DNA from: Haloarcula pellucida
GTDB lineage: Archaea > Halobacteriota > Halobacteria > Halobacteriales > Haloarculaceae
Reading direction: 5' to 3'
Assembly: GCF_014647235.1 (NCBI RefSeq)
Contig: NZ_BMOU01000005.1
Coordinates: 310,379-374,378, forward strand
DNA: 64,000 bases
In this document: positions 16,895 through 25,784 of the stretch, piece after piece
Numbering within the stretch: the stretch's first letter is position 1
Layout: every line of letters starts with the position of its first letter
Position numbers and translations under genes: made by a program
Notes under the pieces: generated by a model
Databases searched by the model: none
Seen by the model: the letters and a program-made list of their open reading frames with translations, nothing else
Told to the model about the DNA's origin: nothing

Positions 16895-17785
16895 TCACGT
16901 TTTTTTCGCGACGCGCTCGCCGACGAGCGGCAGCGCCAGCGACAGCGCCATCCCGGTACCTGCCAAGAGCGCGACCAGCGGCGGGACGGACTCGGCGGCG
17001 GCGATGCCGACCGCGAGCACCGCTATCGAGAGTGCGCCAAGCACGACCGTCACCACCGCACCCCGCCGGGTCGGTTCGGGGACGCTCGGCAGGAACGGCC
17101 ACGCGAGCGCGCCGCCCGCCGCGAGCCCCAGTCCGGCGGCCATGTCGCGGGTCAGTCCGCCGGCCGCGACGCCGACGAGCGCCAGCGCCGCGGCGAACGC
17201 GAACACTCGGTCTGGCCGTCGCAGGTACGTCAGGACCACCCAGAGCGCCGTCCCCGCGATGGCCACGCCGGCCAGAACGTCGACCAGATAGTGGACGCCG
17301 ATTACGAGTCGGGACAGAGAGACGAGCACGACGGCGACCCCGGCCACGGCGTAGCGGGCGCGGCGGGTGCCGGCTCGGAGCGTCGCGGCGAACCCGCCCC
17401 ACACCAGCACGGCCGTCGTCGCGTGGCCGCTCGGGAAGCCGTAGCCGTCGCCGGTGGCCATCGACTCGTAGACGCCTCTGAGGACGGCTGGAACGAGGTG
17501 AGCGTTCGACGCCGTCCCCGCACCCGGCGGTCGTGGGAGGACGAACACCGCTTTCAGTCCGACGGCGAGCGCGACGGCACAGGAAAGCAGACCGAGGAGT
17601 CGCGCCGCTCGGTCGCGTGTCAAGCCCCGACCGAGCCATGGCGTCTGCGTGCCGACCCAGTAGGCGAGCAGACAGGCCGACGCGGCGAACCAGAAGTCGC
17701 CGAGTTGCGTGACCAGCGCGAAGCCCACGACGGCCACATCCGGAAGCTCCGAGAGGAGGTCCGTGACGCCGACGGTTCGGCTCAT
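16895..17785 (-). CDS. PAP2-superfamily membrane phosphatase
   Basis: A 296-residue membrane protein with about 10 hydrophobic segments. The three PAP2 motifs are present: KAVFVLPRP (K-x6-RP type), the central FPSGHA with catalytic His, and SRLVIGVHYLVDVLAG with the nucleophilic His. It would dephosphorylate a lipid phosphate such as an isoprenyl diphosphate at the membrane. The C-terminal third adds further membrane helices not needed for catalysis. Its start ATG overlaps the stop of the upstream YihY-family gene by four bases, so the two form an operon. Confidence 0.9.
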   Translation of the reverse strand: MSRTVGVTDLLSELPDVAVVGFALVTQLGDFWFAASACLLAYWVGTQTPWLGRGLTRDRAARLLGLLSCAVALAVGLKAVFVLPRPPGAGTASNAHLVPAVLRGVYESMATGDGYGFPSGHATTAVLVWGGFAATLRAGTRRARYAVAGVAVVLVSLSRLVIGVHYLVDVLAGVAIAGTALWVVLTYLRRPDRVFAFAAALALVGVAAGGLTRDMAAGLGLAAGGALAWPFLPSVPEPTRRGAVVTVVLGALSIAVLAVGIAAAESVPPLVALLAGTGMALSLALPLVGERVAKKT

Positions 17786-19026
17786 CTACGCCAGTCGCGG
17801 ACCTTGTCGATGGCGATGCCGGGGAGCCCGGTCACGCGGAAGGTGACGCCGACGAGCAACATGACGACGTACAGACCGAGCGTCGAGAGCCAGATGACGA
17901 GCATCGCCAGTACGGCCCAGAGCCCCTGATCTTGCAGGTAGTAGAACGCCCCGAGGGTCATAATCGTGCCATAGAGGAGGACGACGTAGGGACCCCAGCC
18001 ACGGGCGTGTCCCCGGCGCATCCGCCGACGGACGTACTGCTTCAGGTCGTCTTTGACGTCGTCCTGGTGGAGCGTGCGGTCCTCGATGTCGTCGCGGAAC
18101 GACTCGAACTCCTCGCGTAACTGTTCGAGTTCCTCGTCGGTCAGGTCGTCGCCGGCACCGGTAGCGTCCGGCGGTGGCGTCTCGCCCGACGGCCTGTCGG
18201 CGTCCTCGCTCATCGCTTTGCTGGACCGTCGAAGCGGTTCCTGTTGTAGTTGCCGGTCCATATCGCCCAGGAGGACCTTGTTGAACGCCGCCCCGACGAG
18301 CAGAATCTGGCCGGCGAAGTAAAACCACGTCACCAGCAAGAGCGCGCCGCCGATGACGCCGTACAACTGGAAGCTCCCGGCCTGCGAGGCGTAGATGCTG
18401 AAGGCGGTCCCGAACACCGTCCAGGCGACGGCGGCGAGCAACGCCCCGGGCAGGGCCTCGCGGAGCGAGAGGTCCGCGTCCGGAAAGAGGTAGTACAGCG
18501 GCAGGAAGGCGACGGTGAGGACGGGGATCAGCGCCAGTCCGCCGAGAGCGACGGTGACGCCGAAGAACGCGCCGAGCGACCCGACGACGAACAGACCCGC
18601 GAGCGCCAGTCCGATACCCGCCAGTGCCGACGCGGCGTCGACCACCGTGCCGACGAAGGAGTCGTCCCCCGACGTACCGTAGATTTGCGAGAACGCGAGG
18701 TCGAGTCCGCGAAACACCTTCAGCGCGCCCCAGACGGTCACGGCCAACCCGAACACCGTCGCACCGCCCCGTCCGACGGCGCTCGTCAGGGCGTCTTCGA
18801 GGAGGTCGGCGGCGGCGGGCGACAGCGCCGACCCGACGGCGCCGACGACGCTCTCGGCGAACGCCTCGCCGCCGACTATCGACCCGACGACCAGCGAGAG
18901 CAACAGGAGCGGGAAGACGGAGACGAACATGTAGTAGGCGATGCTGGCCGCCAGAAACGAGATCTGGTCCTCGCGAACCGTCTGGACGAGTTCGCTGACG
19001 ACGGCGACGGCGCGTTTGCGGTCCAC
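17782..19026 (-). CDS. YihY/BrkB-family membrane protein with cytoplasmic insert
   Basis: A 414-residue protein. Residues 1-280 carry the YihY/UPF0761 pattern of six membrane segments (SFLAASIAYYMFVSVFPLLLL, then AVAWTVFGTAFSIYA and LYGVIGGALLLVTWFYF). An acidic linker (about 290-345, rich in Asp/Glu) follows, then two more hydrophobic segments near the C-terminus. The function of the family is unsettled; early annotation as RNase BN was wrong. The start is GTG at 19026. It precedes the PAP2 gene with a 4-bp overlap, which suggests an envelope or lipid-related role. Confidence 0.85.
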   Translation of the reverse strand: MDRKRAVAVVSELVQTVREDQISFLAASIAYYMFVSVFPLLLLSLVVGSIVGGEAFAESVVGAVGSALSPAAADLLEDALTSAVGRGGATVFGLAVTVWGALKVFRGLDLAFSQIYGTSGDDSFVGTVVDAASALAGIGLALAGLFVVGSLGAFFGVTVALGGLALIPVLTVAFLPLYYLFPDADLSLREALPGALLAAVAWTVFGTAFSIYASQAGSFQLYGVIGGALLLVTWFYFAGQILLVGAAFNKVLLGDMDRQLQQEPLRRSSKAMSEDADRPSGETPPPDATGAGDDLTDEELEQLREEFESFRDDIEDRTLHQDDVKDDLKQYVRRRMRRGHARGWGPYVVLLYGTIMTLGAFYYLQDQGLWAVLAMLVIWLSTLGLYVVMLLVGVTFRVTGLPGIAIDKVRDWRR

Positions 19027-19092
19027 GTCGGTGTCTCGGGCGGCCGATACAAATATGTCGGCGCTACGCCACGGCGTCGCCGGTGAGGCTCG

Positions 19093-20538
19093 CTAGTCGT
19101 CCAGCGCGGCGTCGGGCCGATAGGCCCGACTGACCACCCGCCACGTCCCGGAGTCGAACCGGTAGTAGGTGATAGCGGCGGGGACGGCCGTCTCCACGAG
19201 CAGGGAGGCGTACAGCGCGAACAGGCCGATTCGCGGGACGAGCACACCCACGTAGGCGACTGGGAGCGCAAAGAGGTACATCCCGGCGAGTTGGGAGTAC
19301 AGCGGCCACCGGGTGTCGCCGCTGGCCCGGAGCGGTCCCGTCGCGCCGCCGTCGACGCCGCGGAAGACGACGCTGGCGCAGGCGACGGCGACGAACACCG
19401 TCACCAGTCCGATCACGGCCGGGTCGTCGACGAACAGACGGCTAATCTGGCGGGAGAAGGGCGTGAGCGCGGCGGCGACGAGGACGTAGACGCCGATGCC
19501 GAGACGGAGGACGGTCCGCGCCCACTCGGTCGCCTCGCGCTCGTCGTCCTCGCCCAGCGCCTGCCCGACGAGGCTACTGGAGGCCAAACTCAGCCCCCAG
19601 TTCGGCGTGTCGAGCAGCATTCGGACCCGCAGAGCGACGACGTACGCCGAGACGACGGTCGGGCCGAACAGGCCGACGATGAACAGGCGCGGAAACTGCG
19701 CGCCCGTCCGGGCGAGGTTCGTTCCGACGAGCGGCGTCCCCATCGACGCGAGGTCACGGGCCAGCGACGCATCGAGGAACGGTCGCGAGAGCGGAATCTG
19801 TACGGGGAACTCGACGCCGGGCAGACCGCCGCGGGCGAGGCCGACGGCGAAGGCGGCGGTGACGAGGACGTTCGCGACGACGGTGCCGACGGCGGCCCCG
19901 ACCACGCCCATCCCCAACCCGAAGATGAGCGTGGCGTTGAACACGACGTTGACGACGGCGCCACCCCCGCGAACGAGCATGGGCGCGTAGGCGTCGTCGG
20001 CCCCGACGAGGGTGCGACTGCCGACGAGGTTCAGCGCGGCGAACGGGACGCCGATGGAGACGACTTTGAGATAGCGTTCGCCGTAGCCGACGGCGGCGTC
20101 TCCGGAGCCGACGAGTTCGACCAGAAACCCGGGGTAGAGCCAGTACGCCGCCGTCACCGGGAGCGTGATGGCGAGGACGACGGCGGCGCTCGTCGTCACC
20201 GTCAACCCCAGTTCCTCGCGGGCGTCGGCGCCGAACCGTTGGGACACCATCCCGATGGTCCCGCCAGCGACGCCGCCGCCGAGCGCGAACGCCAGCCCCC
20301 AGAACGGCGAGGCGAACCCGACACCGGCGATGGCCGTCGGCCCGATAGCCAGCCCCACCATCGCCACGTCCGCCGTCGACTTCGACATCCGGGCGAGTCC
20401 CGTGACGATGCGGGGCCACGAGAGGTCCGTCGCCCGTGCGATTCGCTCGCGTTCGGCGAGGCCGGCGCGAGCGAGGAGGCCGCCGACGAACAGCAGGAGG
20501 GCACGGACGGGGTTGTAGCGGGACGACACGAACACCAC
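19093..20538 (-). CDS. MATE family efflux transporter (second)
   Basis: A 481-residue polytopic protein of the MATE class. It has VGLAIGPTAIAGVGFASPFWGLAFALGGGVAGGTIGMVSQ in the first bundle and the related SSLVGQALGEDD in the second. It is distinct in sequence from the exporter at 12786-14270 and has no local regulator. The start is one of two adjacent GTG codons at 20538/20535. It lies 66 bp upstream of the YihY gene on the same strand, and is divergent from the small membrane-protein gene at 20619. Confidence 0.88.
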   Translation of the reverse strand: MVFVSSRYNPVRALLLFVGGLLARAGLAERERIARATDLSWPRIVTGLARMSKSTADVAMVGLAIGPTAIAGVGFASPFWGLAFALGGGVAGGTIGMVSQRFGADAREELGLTVTTSAAVVLAITLPVTAAYWLYPGFLVELVGSGDAAVGYGERYLKVVSIGVPFAALNLVGSRTLVGADDAYAPMLVRGGGAVVNVVFNATLIFGLGMGVVGAAVGTVVANVLVTAAFAVGLARGGLPGVEFPVQIPLSRPFLDASLARDLASMGTPLVGTNLARTGAQFPRLFIVGLFGPTVVSAYVVALRVRMLLDTPNWGLSLASSSLVGQALGEDDEREATEWARTVLRLGIGVYVLVAAALTPFSRQISRLFVDDPAVIGLVTVFVAVACASVVFRGVDGGATGPLRASGDTRWPLYSQLAGMYLFALPVAYVGVLVPRIGLFALYASLLVETAVPAAITYYRFDSGTWRVVSRAYRPDAALDD

Positions 20539-20618
20539 CTTGTCGGTCGACCCTCAAATGGGTTAAGACCCGACCCGGCCACACAGGGTTTATACTCGGG
20601 CCGAGCGAGCACCGAGAC

Positions 20619-21038
20619 ATGGAGACGGAGATGGCCATCCGGTCGGCGACGATGCAGGTGACGATACTGTTGCTCGTCGCGGCCGGCCTGTTGCTCGCAC
20701 TCGGCGTCGCCGGCGTACCGGCGTCGCTCCCGCTGGTCGTCCTGTTGCTCGCGCTGGCCGGCGGCTTGTATCTCACCCGTCCCGACGAGGGCGGGGTCGG
20801 CTTCGTCGTCGGCATCGACGTCGACAGCCTGCTGGACTCGCTGTGGCTGGCGCCGGCTATCGCGGCCGCCCCGCTCGTCCTCGAACTGGGCGCGACGCCC
20901 GAAGAGGTACAGGCGCTCGGCGGGTTGCTCGGGTTGGCCGGGATGGCGAACTACTTCCTTCGACCGGTGTACCTGCTGGCCTACGGCCTCGTCCGATCGC
21001 TGACGGGCGATAGCGGCCGGCAGGTCAACGGGCGATAA
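20619..21038 (+). CDS. Hypothetical membrane protein (139 aa)
   Basis: ATG at 20619, with TATA-like TTTATACT about 27 bp upstream (20589-20596), opens a 139-residue protein. It has two strong N-terminal membrane helices (about 12-30, 34-52) and a longer amphipathic second half (LWLAPAIAAAPLVLELGA and GLAGMANYFLRPVYLLAYGLV). The family is not recognised; the promoter and composition support a real gene. It is divergent from MATE and converges with trm1, whose stop lies only 6 bp away. Confidence 0.7.
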   Translation: METEMAIRSATMQVTILLLVAAGLLLALGVAGVPASLPLVVLLLALAGGLYLTRPDEGGVGFVVGIDVDSLLDSLWLAPAIAAAPLVLELGATPEEVQALGGLLGLAGMANYFLRPVYLLAYGLVRSLTGDSGRQVNGR

Positions 21039-21043
21039 CCCGG

Positions 21044-22147
21044 CTACTCCGCCGTCGCGTCCCGAATCTCCGTCACGTCGGCGTCCGTCTTGAACGTCGT
21101 CCCGCCGTAGTGCGAGCGGGAGGCGTCGTAGCCCGCGTCTCGGAGTTTCTCGATGAAGGTGTCCATCGCCTCGGCACCGCGACCCCACCGCTTGCAGAGG
21201 CGGTGCTGGTCGTAGTGGGTCGGCGTGTCGAGTTCGGCTCCGAGCGTCGCCAGCAGTTCCGCGGCCTTCTCGGCCGTTCCCATGTCCTCGGTGAGGTGGT
21301 CGCTGACCGACGCCGCGAAGTCGGGGTCGCAGGTCCGACCTAACCAGATGGGGCCGGCGGTCTGAAGGTGTTCGTCACAGACCGGGCAGGCGTCGGGCGC
21401 GTCGGCGATGAGGCCGTAGTCGTGGTCGCGCCACAGGCAGTGCTGGCAGTGGTGGACGTAGCCCAGTTCGTCGATGCAGTCGTTGGCGACCCGCGCGCCG
21501 TGTTCGAAGTCGAGGTACGTGCGAGCGTAGTGTTTCGTGGCGTGGCTGAGAATCGGCCGGGCCGCGATGTCGTAGCGGGCGGCGGTCCGCACCATCGCCG
21601 AGAGCAGGACGCGCATCCCCATCTCGGCGTGGAACTCGGTGTTTCGCGGGACGGCACCGTAACTCCGGACGCCGCTCTCGAAGTGAGCGCCACACAGCGG
21701 CGCGGTGTCGGTGGCCGTGACACAGAGCAGGTGTTTCGTCCCCTGCACGGCGGCGTCGGCGAATGGAATCGGCGTCCCGAACGGGTCGACGTCGACCACG
21801 TCGAACGCCTCCGAGTGCATGAGGACGTTGGCGTTCTGGTGGCGAACCTCGGCCGCGAGGTCGTTGCGAGCGAGGTTGTCCTCACAGAGCGCGACGGCGT
21901 CGTCGTCGACGTCACACAGCGTCGTCTCCCACCCGTCGGCGGCCGCTCGCACCCCGCGGATGCCGCTGGCGGCGGTGGCGTCCAGATAGCGCTCGACGCG
22001 GTCGTCGCGCTCCCGGTAGGCCCGCAGCGCCGCCACGGTGAGGTCACGGTTCAGTTCCTGTACGGGGTTGAAGAACACGTCCGCTCCCTTGCCGGCATCC
22101 GGTTGTTCGGGAACCGAGACGGTGACCTGCCCCTCGCTGACGCGCAT
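21044..22147 (-). CDS. trm1: tRNA (guanine26-N2)-dimethyltransferase
   Basis: A 367-residue Trm1, which uses S-adenosylmethionine to methylate G26 of tRNAs. The N-terminal [22 protein letters not shown] motif, the SAM-binding [15 protein letters not shown] (about 56-70), the catalytic VDVDPFGTP (about 118-126), and the zinc-binding CXXC pairs (HHCQHCLW and ACPVCDEH) are all present. Length is normal for the archaeal enzyme. The ATG at 22147 fits. It follows the histidine-kinase gene by 44 bp on the same strand, without functional link. Confidence 0.95.
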   Translation of the reverse strand: MRVSEGQVTVSVPEQPDAGKGADVFFNPVQELNRDLTVAALRAYRERDDRVERYLDATAASGIRGVRAAADGWETTLCDVDDDAVALCEDNLARNDLAAEVRHQNANVLMHSEAFDVVDVDPFGTPIPFADAAVQGTKHLLCVTATDTAPLCGAHFESGVRSYGAVPRNTEFHAEMGMRVLLSAMVRTAARYDIAARPILSHATKHYARTYLDFEHGARVANDCIDELGYVHHCQHCLWRDHDYGLIADAPDACPVCDEHLQTAGPIWLGRTCDPDFAASVSDHLTEDMGTAEKAAELLATLGAELDTPTHYDQHRLCKRWGRGAEAMDTFIEKLRDAGYDASRSHYGGTTFKTDADVTEIRDATAE

Positions 22148-22191
22148 ACCCGTCTCTCCGTGCGGGCGCCGTTAAGTCGTTCGAAGGTGGG

Positions 22192-23877
22192 TCAGGCCGC
22201 GGCGGGATCGCTGACGACGGCGCGTTCGCGCGGGAGTCGGACCGTCGCCGTCGTCCCGTCGCTCGTGTCGAAGGCGAGGTCGCCTTCGAGCGTCTGGACC
22301 GCCCAGTGAACCAGCCACAGACCGATGCCGCTTCCGTGGTCCAAATCCGTCTCCCGCCCCCGTTCGATCACCGACAGTTCGTGTTCGGGAACGCCGGGGC
22401 CGTTGTCGGCGACGGTGAGGACCACGTCGTCACCCTCGATGCGAGTACTCACTTCGACGGTCGCCTCGGGGACGTGCTGCAGCGCGTTCTCGACGAGGTT
22501 GGTGACGACGACGCCAAGTAACACTGGCTGGGTCCGGAGCGTGAGGCCGTCGGGTACCTCGACGTCGACGGTCCCCCCGTACTCCTCGGCGAGCGGTCTC
22601 ACGGTGTCCTCGATGCGTTCACGGAGGGCGACCGGTTCGATATCCTCGGCGTCGACGCCGGCCGTCGAGAGCGTGCGGGCCTTATCGCCGGATTCGACGA
22701 GGCGGTCGACGGCCCGTTCGATGGTCGCGGCGTGGTCGGCCGGTTCGCCCTCCAGTTCCGCCGCCAGCAACTCGGCGCGGGCCTGAATGACGACGCTCTC
22801 GTTGCGGACGTTGTGGCGGAGAAAGCGGTTCAGCACCGCCAGTCTGCGCTCGCGCTGTATCTCGTCGGTGATGTCCTGAAAGACGGCGGTGTACCCCAGA
22901 TGGGTGTCGCCCGCGTCGCGTAACTCCGTCTGCTGGACCTTGTAGACGTCCCGCCGGCCGCCGTTCTCGACGGCGAACCGGTCGTAGGCCTCGCCGACGG
23001 TAAACGTATCACCGACGAGCAGTCCGTCCAGCGGGTCGGTCAGCGCCGACCGCTTCTCGACGCCCAGCATCGACTCGGCGGCCGGATTGAGGTTGACGAT
23101 GCGGCCGTCGACGTCGACGATGGCCACCGGCGTCGCGATGTCGTCGATGGCCGCCCGCTCGCCCGCCCGACGAGTCGCCGGGTGGAACTCGAACATACCG
23201 CTCCGAATGAAGGCATACGAGTCCAACGCGATGTGTGGGAGGAACGCGAGCGTCGTCAGGTTCGCCGTCGGGCCGATGCCCAGCGCCCACACCAGCACCG
23301 CGAGGCCGGGCGGGACCGGACTCAGTCCGACGGCGATGGCCTCGCGACGGTACAGCGGGCCGTAGCTGATGACGGTGTCGAACACCAGCACCGTCCCGAA
23401 CACGACGAACAGCATGGCGACGAAGACGACGACGTACCCCAACGGCTGGAAGGTGTACTGGACGAGCGAGGCCCCATCGACCGCCAGCGGACGAAAGTCG
23501 TCCCACAGGAGCGTATGGAACGGATTCGTCAGCGCCAGTAGGGAGCCAGCGGCCGGGACGGCGGCCAAACCGGTGAACAGCCGACTCTCGAGAATCGTCG
23601 TCCGGCCGGTGTACCCCAGCGCGAACGCGAGGAAGAAGAACCCGATCCACACCAGACACACCCACGTCACCGCCTCCAGTCCCCGGCGGACGAGCGGCGT
23701 CGAGGCGAGGACGGCGACGCCGTAGGTGCCACACCAGACCGTGATGGTCGCGATGGTCGCGACGAACCACTTCGCACCCGGCTTGTCCCAGTGGTCGCGG
23801 AGTTGAGCCAGCAGATACAGCGACCCCACCCCCGACGCGAACGATCCCAGTGCGAGCCAAGGGACAGCGCCGACCAT
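22192..23877 (-). CDS. Membrane-bound histidine kinase with 7TM and PAS domains
   Basis: A 561-residue sensor kinase. Residues 1-220 form seven membrane helices of the archaeal/bacterial '7TMR-HK N-terminal' kind. A PAS domain spans about 235-340 (VAIVDVDGRIVNLNPAAESMLG). The phosphoacceptor segment is LNRFLRHNVRNES (about 353-365), an HNVRN-type H-box common in haloarchaea. The ATP-binding boxes are NLVENALQH, DNGPGVP and GSGIGLWLVHWAV. No response regulator is adjacent, as is usual for haloarchaeal orphans; the signal is unknown. It is divergent from the SWIM protein gene with 95 bp between starts. Confidence 0.92.
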   Translation of the reverse strand: MVGAVPWLALGSFASGVGSLYLLAQLRDHWDKPGAKWFVATIATITVWCGTYGVAVLASTPLVRRGLEAVTWVCLVWIGFFFLAFALGYTGRTTILESRLFTGLAAVPAAGSLLALTNPFHTLLWDDFRPLAVDGASLVQYTFQPLGYVVVFVAMLFVVFGTVLVFDTVISYGPLYRREAIAVGLSPVPPGLAVLVWALGIGPTANLTTLAFLPHIALDSYAFIRSGMFEFHPATRRAGERAAIDDIATPVAIVDVDGRIVNLNPAAESMLGVEKRSALTDPLDGLLVGDTFTVGEAYDRFAVENGGRRDVYKVQQTELRDAGDTHLGYTAVFQDITDEIQRERRLAVLNRFLRHNVRNESVVIQARAELLAAELEGEPADHAATIERAVDRLVESGDKARTLSTAGVDAEDIEPVALRERIEDTVRPLAEEYGGTVDVEVPDGLTLRTQPVLLGVVVTNLVENALQHVPEATVEVSTRIEGDDVVLTVADNGPGVPEHELSVIERGRETDLDHGSGIGLWLVHWAVQTLEGDLAFDTSDGTTATVRLPRERAVVSDPAAA

Positions 23878-23972
23878 GACACATCGTGGGTTCGCTCCCT
23901 GTTTATGGTTCCGGGGCCCTCGCGGACCGAGGGAGACGACGCTGTTTTGTCACACCTCTGCCTAGCCAGCGT

Positions 23973-24320
23973 GTGACCGCCGTCGACGACTGGGTTGCGC
24001 TGCTGGAATCCGAGGGGACACTCTCCCCGGAGGCAGTGACAGCTATCGTCGACGCCCACGGCGACCGCGGACAGCGCGCCATCGAGGCCGTCGGCGAGAG
24101 TCGCGTCAAAGGCTATCGCGATTTCACCGTCGTCGTCGGCTACGAGGACGAGTACATCGTCGAGAACGGCGGCTGTCCGTGTGCCGACGCCGAGTACAAC
24201 CTCGACAGCGAGGACCCCGACGACCTGTGCTGGCACGCCATCGCCGTCCGCATCGCCGAGGCCATCGACGCCGTCGACGACCACGACATGTGGTACTCGG
24301 ACGTGCGGGACTTCCTATAG
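23973..24320 (+). CDS. SWIM zinc-finger protein
   Basis: A 115-residue protein. The C-terminal half carries the SWIM pattern C-x-C-xn-C-x-H as CPC (about 70-72) and CWHAIAVRIAEA (C89, H91). The N-terminal half is a helical VTAIVDAHGDRGQRAIEAVGE region, and GYRDFTVVVGYEDEYIVENGG is a beta-rich part. SWIM domains bind nucleic acid or protein; no specific target is known for this haloarchaeal family. Start is GTG at 23973; the earlier in-frame ATG at 23886 would add Ser/Arg-rich residues unlike the family. A hairpin-rich repeat begins 2 bp after its stop codon. Confidence 0.82.
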   Translation: MTAVDDWVALLESEGTLSPEAVTAIVDAHGDRGQRAIEAVGESRVKGYRDFTVVVGYEDEYIVENGGCPCADAEYNLDSEDPDDLCWHAIAVRIAEAIDAVDDHDMWYSDVRDFL

Positions 24321-24322
24321 TA

Positions 24323-24508
24323 CCTTTTTCCGGCTCGGGTGTCCTCGGCCGCCTCCGGCGGCCTGTGGGCACCACTCGCCGCAAAAATCTACGCTAAAAA
24401 GGCCGGAATCGCCGGCGGCGATTCCGGTGTCCTGCGTGAACAGCGTGAACGCAGGGCTCGTCAGAGCTTGCTCTGACGGTGAAACCGCACCGCCGGCGCG
24501 GTATGCTC
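24323..24508 (+). repeat. Hairpin-rich stem-swapping repeat, copy A
   Basis: A 186-bp non-coding element starting 2 bp after the TAG of the SWIM gene. In order: CCTTTTTCC; CGGGTGTCCTCG; hairpin GGCCGCC-TCC-GGCGGCC (24347-24363); GGGCACCACTC; CAAAAA; CTAAAAAGGC; hairpin CCGGAATCGCC-GGC-GGCGATTCCGG (24403-24427); hairpin CCTGCGT...ACGCAGG (24431-24455); hairpin CGTCAGAGC-TT-GCTCTGACG (24459-24478); GTGAAACCGCACCGCCGG and ATGCTC (24479-24508). The linkers match copy B (25785-25934) closely, while the stem sequences differ yet still pair. It carries no open reading frame. It could be a mobile hairpin element, a structured RNA or a 3'-end processing signal. Confidence 0.85.
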
Positions 24509-24633
24509 GCCACTGACGAACGGCATCCCGGATACCGACAGCAGGCGTGTAGACCGAGGGAGCGTCGGCCACGGGGACGGTACGGTCCGGTACTTGACGA
24601 CACTACTTTATTCGCACCTCGTGTGTTGGAAAT

Positions 24634-24930
24634 ATGCCCGGACTGCCACTCCTGTTCGGTCCGATGCCGAGCGAGTCGGATTTCCTCGTCACCGGACTGC
24701 TGACGATCGTGCCGGCAGTGACGCTAGCGTTGTTCGTCCGTGTGAGCGCGACCGAGAACGACGTTCCCCATTCGCTCGCCTGGCCGGTCGCAACGCTGTT
24801 TGCCGGCCTCAGCGACGCGCTCGCGTTCGGGAGTTGGGTCGTCCTCTTTCTCTATCTGACCGTCAGTGAGCGGGACTCCGAGCGGGAAGGGCCGATCAGT
24901 CGGTGGCTGATCCACCGAGGGCGAAACTGA
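24634..24930 (+). CDS. Hypothetical two-TM protein (98 aa)
   Basis: ATG at 24634 follows a TATA-like CTTTATTC at 24604-24611, a typical haloarchaeal leaderless spacing. The 98-residue product has two membrane helices (about 18-36 and 50-75) and a charged C-terminal tail (SERDSEREGPISRWLIHRGRN). I do not recognise the family. It converges on hisH with 31 bp between. The promoter and hydrophobicity pattern support it as real; confidence is moderate because no homologue is known to me. Confidence 0.6.
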   Translation: MPGLPLLFGPMPSESDFLVTGLLTIVPAVTLALFVRVSATENDVPHSLAWPVATLFAGLSDALAFGSWVVLFLYLTVSERDSEREGPISRWLIHRGRN

Positions 24931-24961
24931 GTCGGCCGTCCACTCCCGCTCGACCGTGTGG

Positions 24962-25663
24962 TTACCGCTGGTCGACGCAGTAGTCGACGTAGTTCCGCAG
25001 GATACGCAGACCCGTCTCGCCCGACTTCTCGGGGTGGAACTGGGTGCCGAAGACGTTGCCGGCCTCGTTGGCGACGACGGAGGCGAAGTCGACGCCGTAG
25101 TCGGTGGTGGCGACGACGCTCTCCTCGTCGTCGGGGACGGCGTAGTACGAGTGGACGAAGTAGGCGTACTGGCCGTCGACGGAACCACGGGTTCCGTCTG
25201 CCCGTGGGGTCGAAGACCCCACGCTGTCGACGCCCTCGACGAGGGGGTGGTCGCGCTGGACGTGCAGTTCGTTCCAGCCCATGTGGGGCACCGTCTGGTC
25301 GCGCGAAAAGCGGACGTTCTTCCCGGGGACGAGGTCCAGTCCCTCGGCGTCGCCCTGACCGGCGTGGTCGGCCTCCTCGCTGGTGGTCAGGAGCATCTGC
25401 ATCCCGAGACAGATGCCGAACAGGGGTTTGCCGGCCTCGGCCTGTTCGACGAGTGCGTCGCGGAACGGCCCGGCGTTGTCCATGCCCTCGGAGAAGGCCC
25501 CGACGCCGGGGAGGACGATGCCGTCGGCGGCGTCGAAGTCGGCCGGGTCCTCCGAGAGCGTGACGCTCGCGCCGGCGCGTTCGAGGCCGCGCGTGACGCT
25601 CCGGAGGTTCCCCAGTCCGTAGTCGACGACGACCACCTCGGCGGCGGTCTGTCTGGTGTTCAT
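24962..25663 (-). CDS. hisH: Imidazole glycerol phosphate synthase, glutamine amidotransferase subunit
   Basis: HisH supplies ammonia from glutamine to HisF in histidine biosynthesis. The class I amidotransferase triad is present: Cys84 in GICLGMQ, His210 and Glu212 in FHPEKSG. PGVGAF and QTVPHMGWNEL are family motifs. At 233 residues it is longer than usual (about 200-215), because a stretch at about residues 147-161 (SVGSSTPRADGTRGS) interrupts the conserved EGVD-GQYAYFVHSYY segment. That stretch is encoded by two hairpins flanked by GTCGAC repeats. HisF is not in the window; hisI is about 36 kb away. Confidence 0.95.
   Translation of the reverse strand: MNTRQTAAEVVVVDYGLGNLRSVTRGLERAGASVTLSEDPADFDAADGIVLPGVGAFSEGMDNAGPFRDALVEQAEAGKPLFGICLGMQMLLTTSEEADHAGQGDAEGLDLVPGKNVRFSRDQTVPHMGWNELHVQRDHPLVEGVDSVGSSTPRADGTRGSVDGQYAYFVHSYYAVPDDEESVVATTDYGVDFASVVANEAGNVFGTQFHPEKSGETGLRILRNYVDYCVDQR
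25181..25231. repeat. 51-bp palindromic in-frame insertion in hisH
   Basis: Between GTCGAC at 25175-25180 and an identical GTCGAC at 25226-25231 lie 45 bp made of two hairpins: GGAACC-ACG-GGTTCC (25181-25195) and GTGGGGTC-GAA-GACCCCAC (25204-25222). Repeat plus spacer is 51 bp, exactly 17 codons. Removing it restores the uninterrupted EGVDGQYAYF motif of HisH. This looks like insertion of a small palindromic element with a 6-bp target duplication, tolerated because it keeps the frame and falls in a surface loop. GTCGAC is a common hexamer in this genome, so the duplication could be coincidental. Confidence 0.7.
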
Positions 25664-25784
25664 GTGCGCGAGTAGGCCGAGGCGGGCTAAGTGCGTTCCC
25701 CTTCGGTCAGGTTTCGCGAGCGGTATGTGGTGGCCAGGCGCGCGCTCCGTCGCGCGCCGGCGGGGAAGGGCAGGCCCGAAGTGT

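Noticed and set aside
19150-19165. tRNA T-arm-like GGAGTCGAACCGG
   Set aside because: It lies inside the second MATE gene, in frame, with no acceptor or anticodon stem around it.
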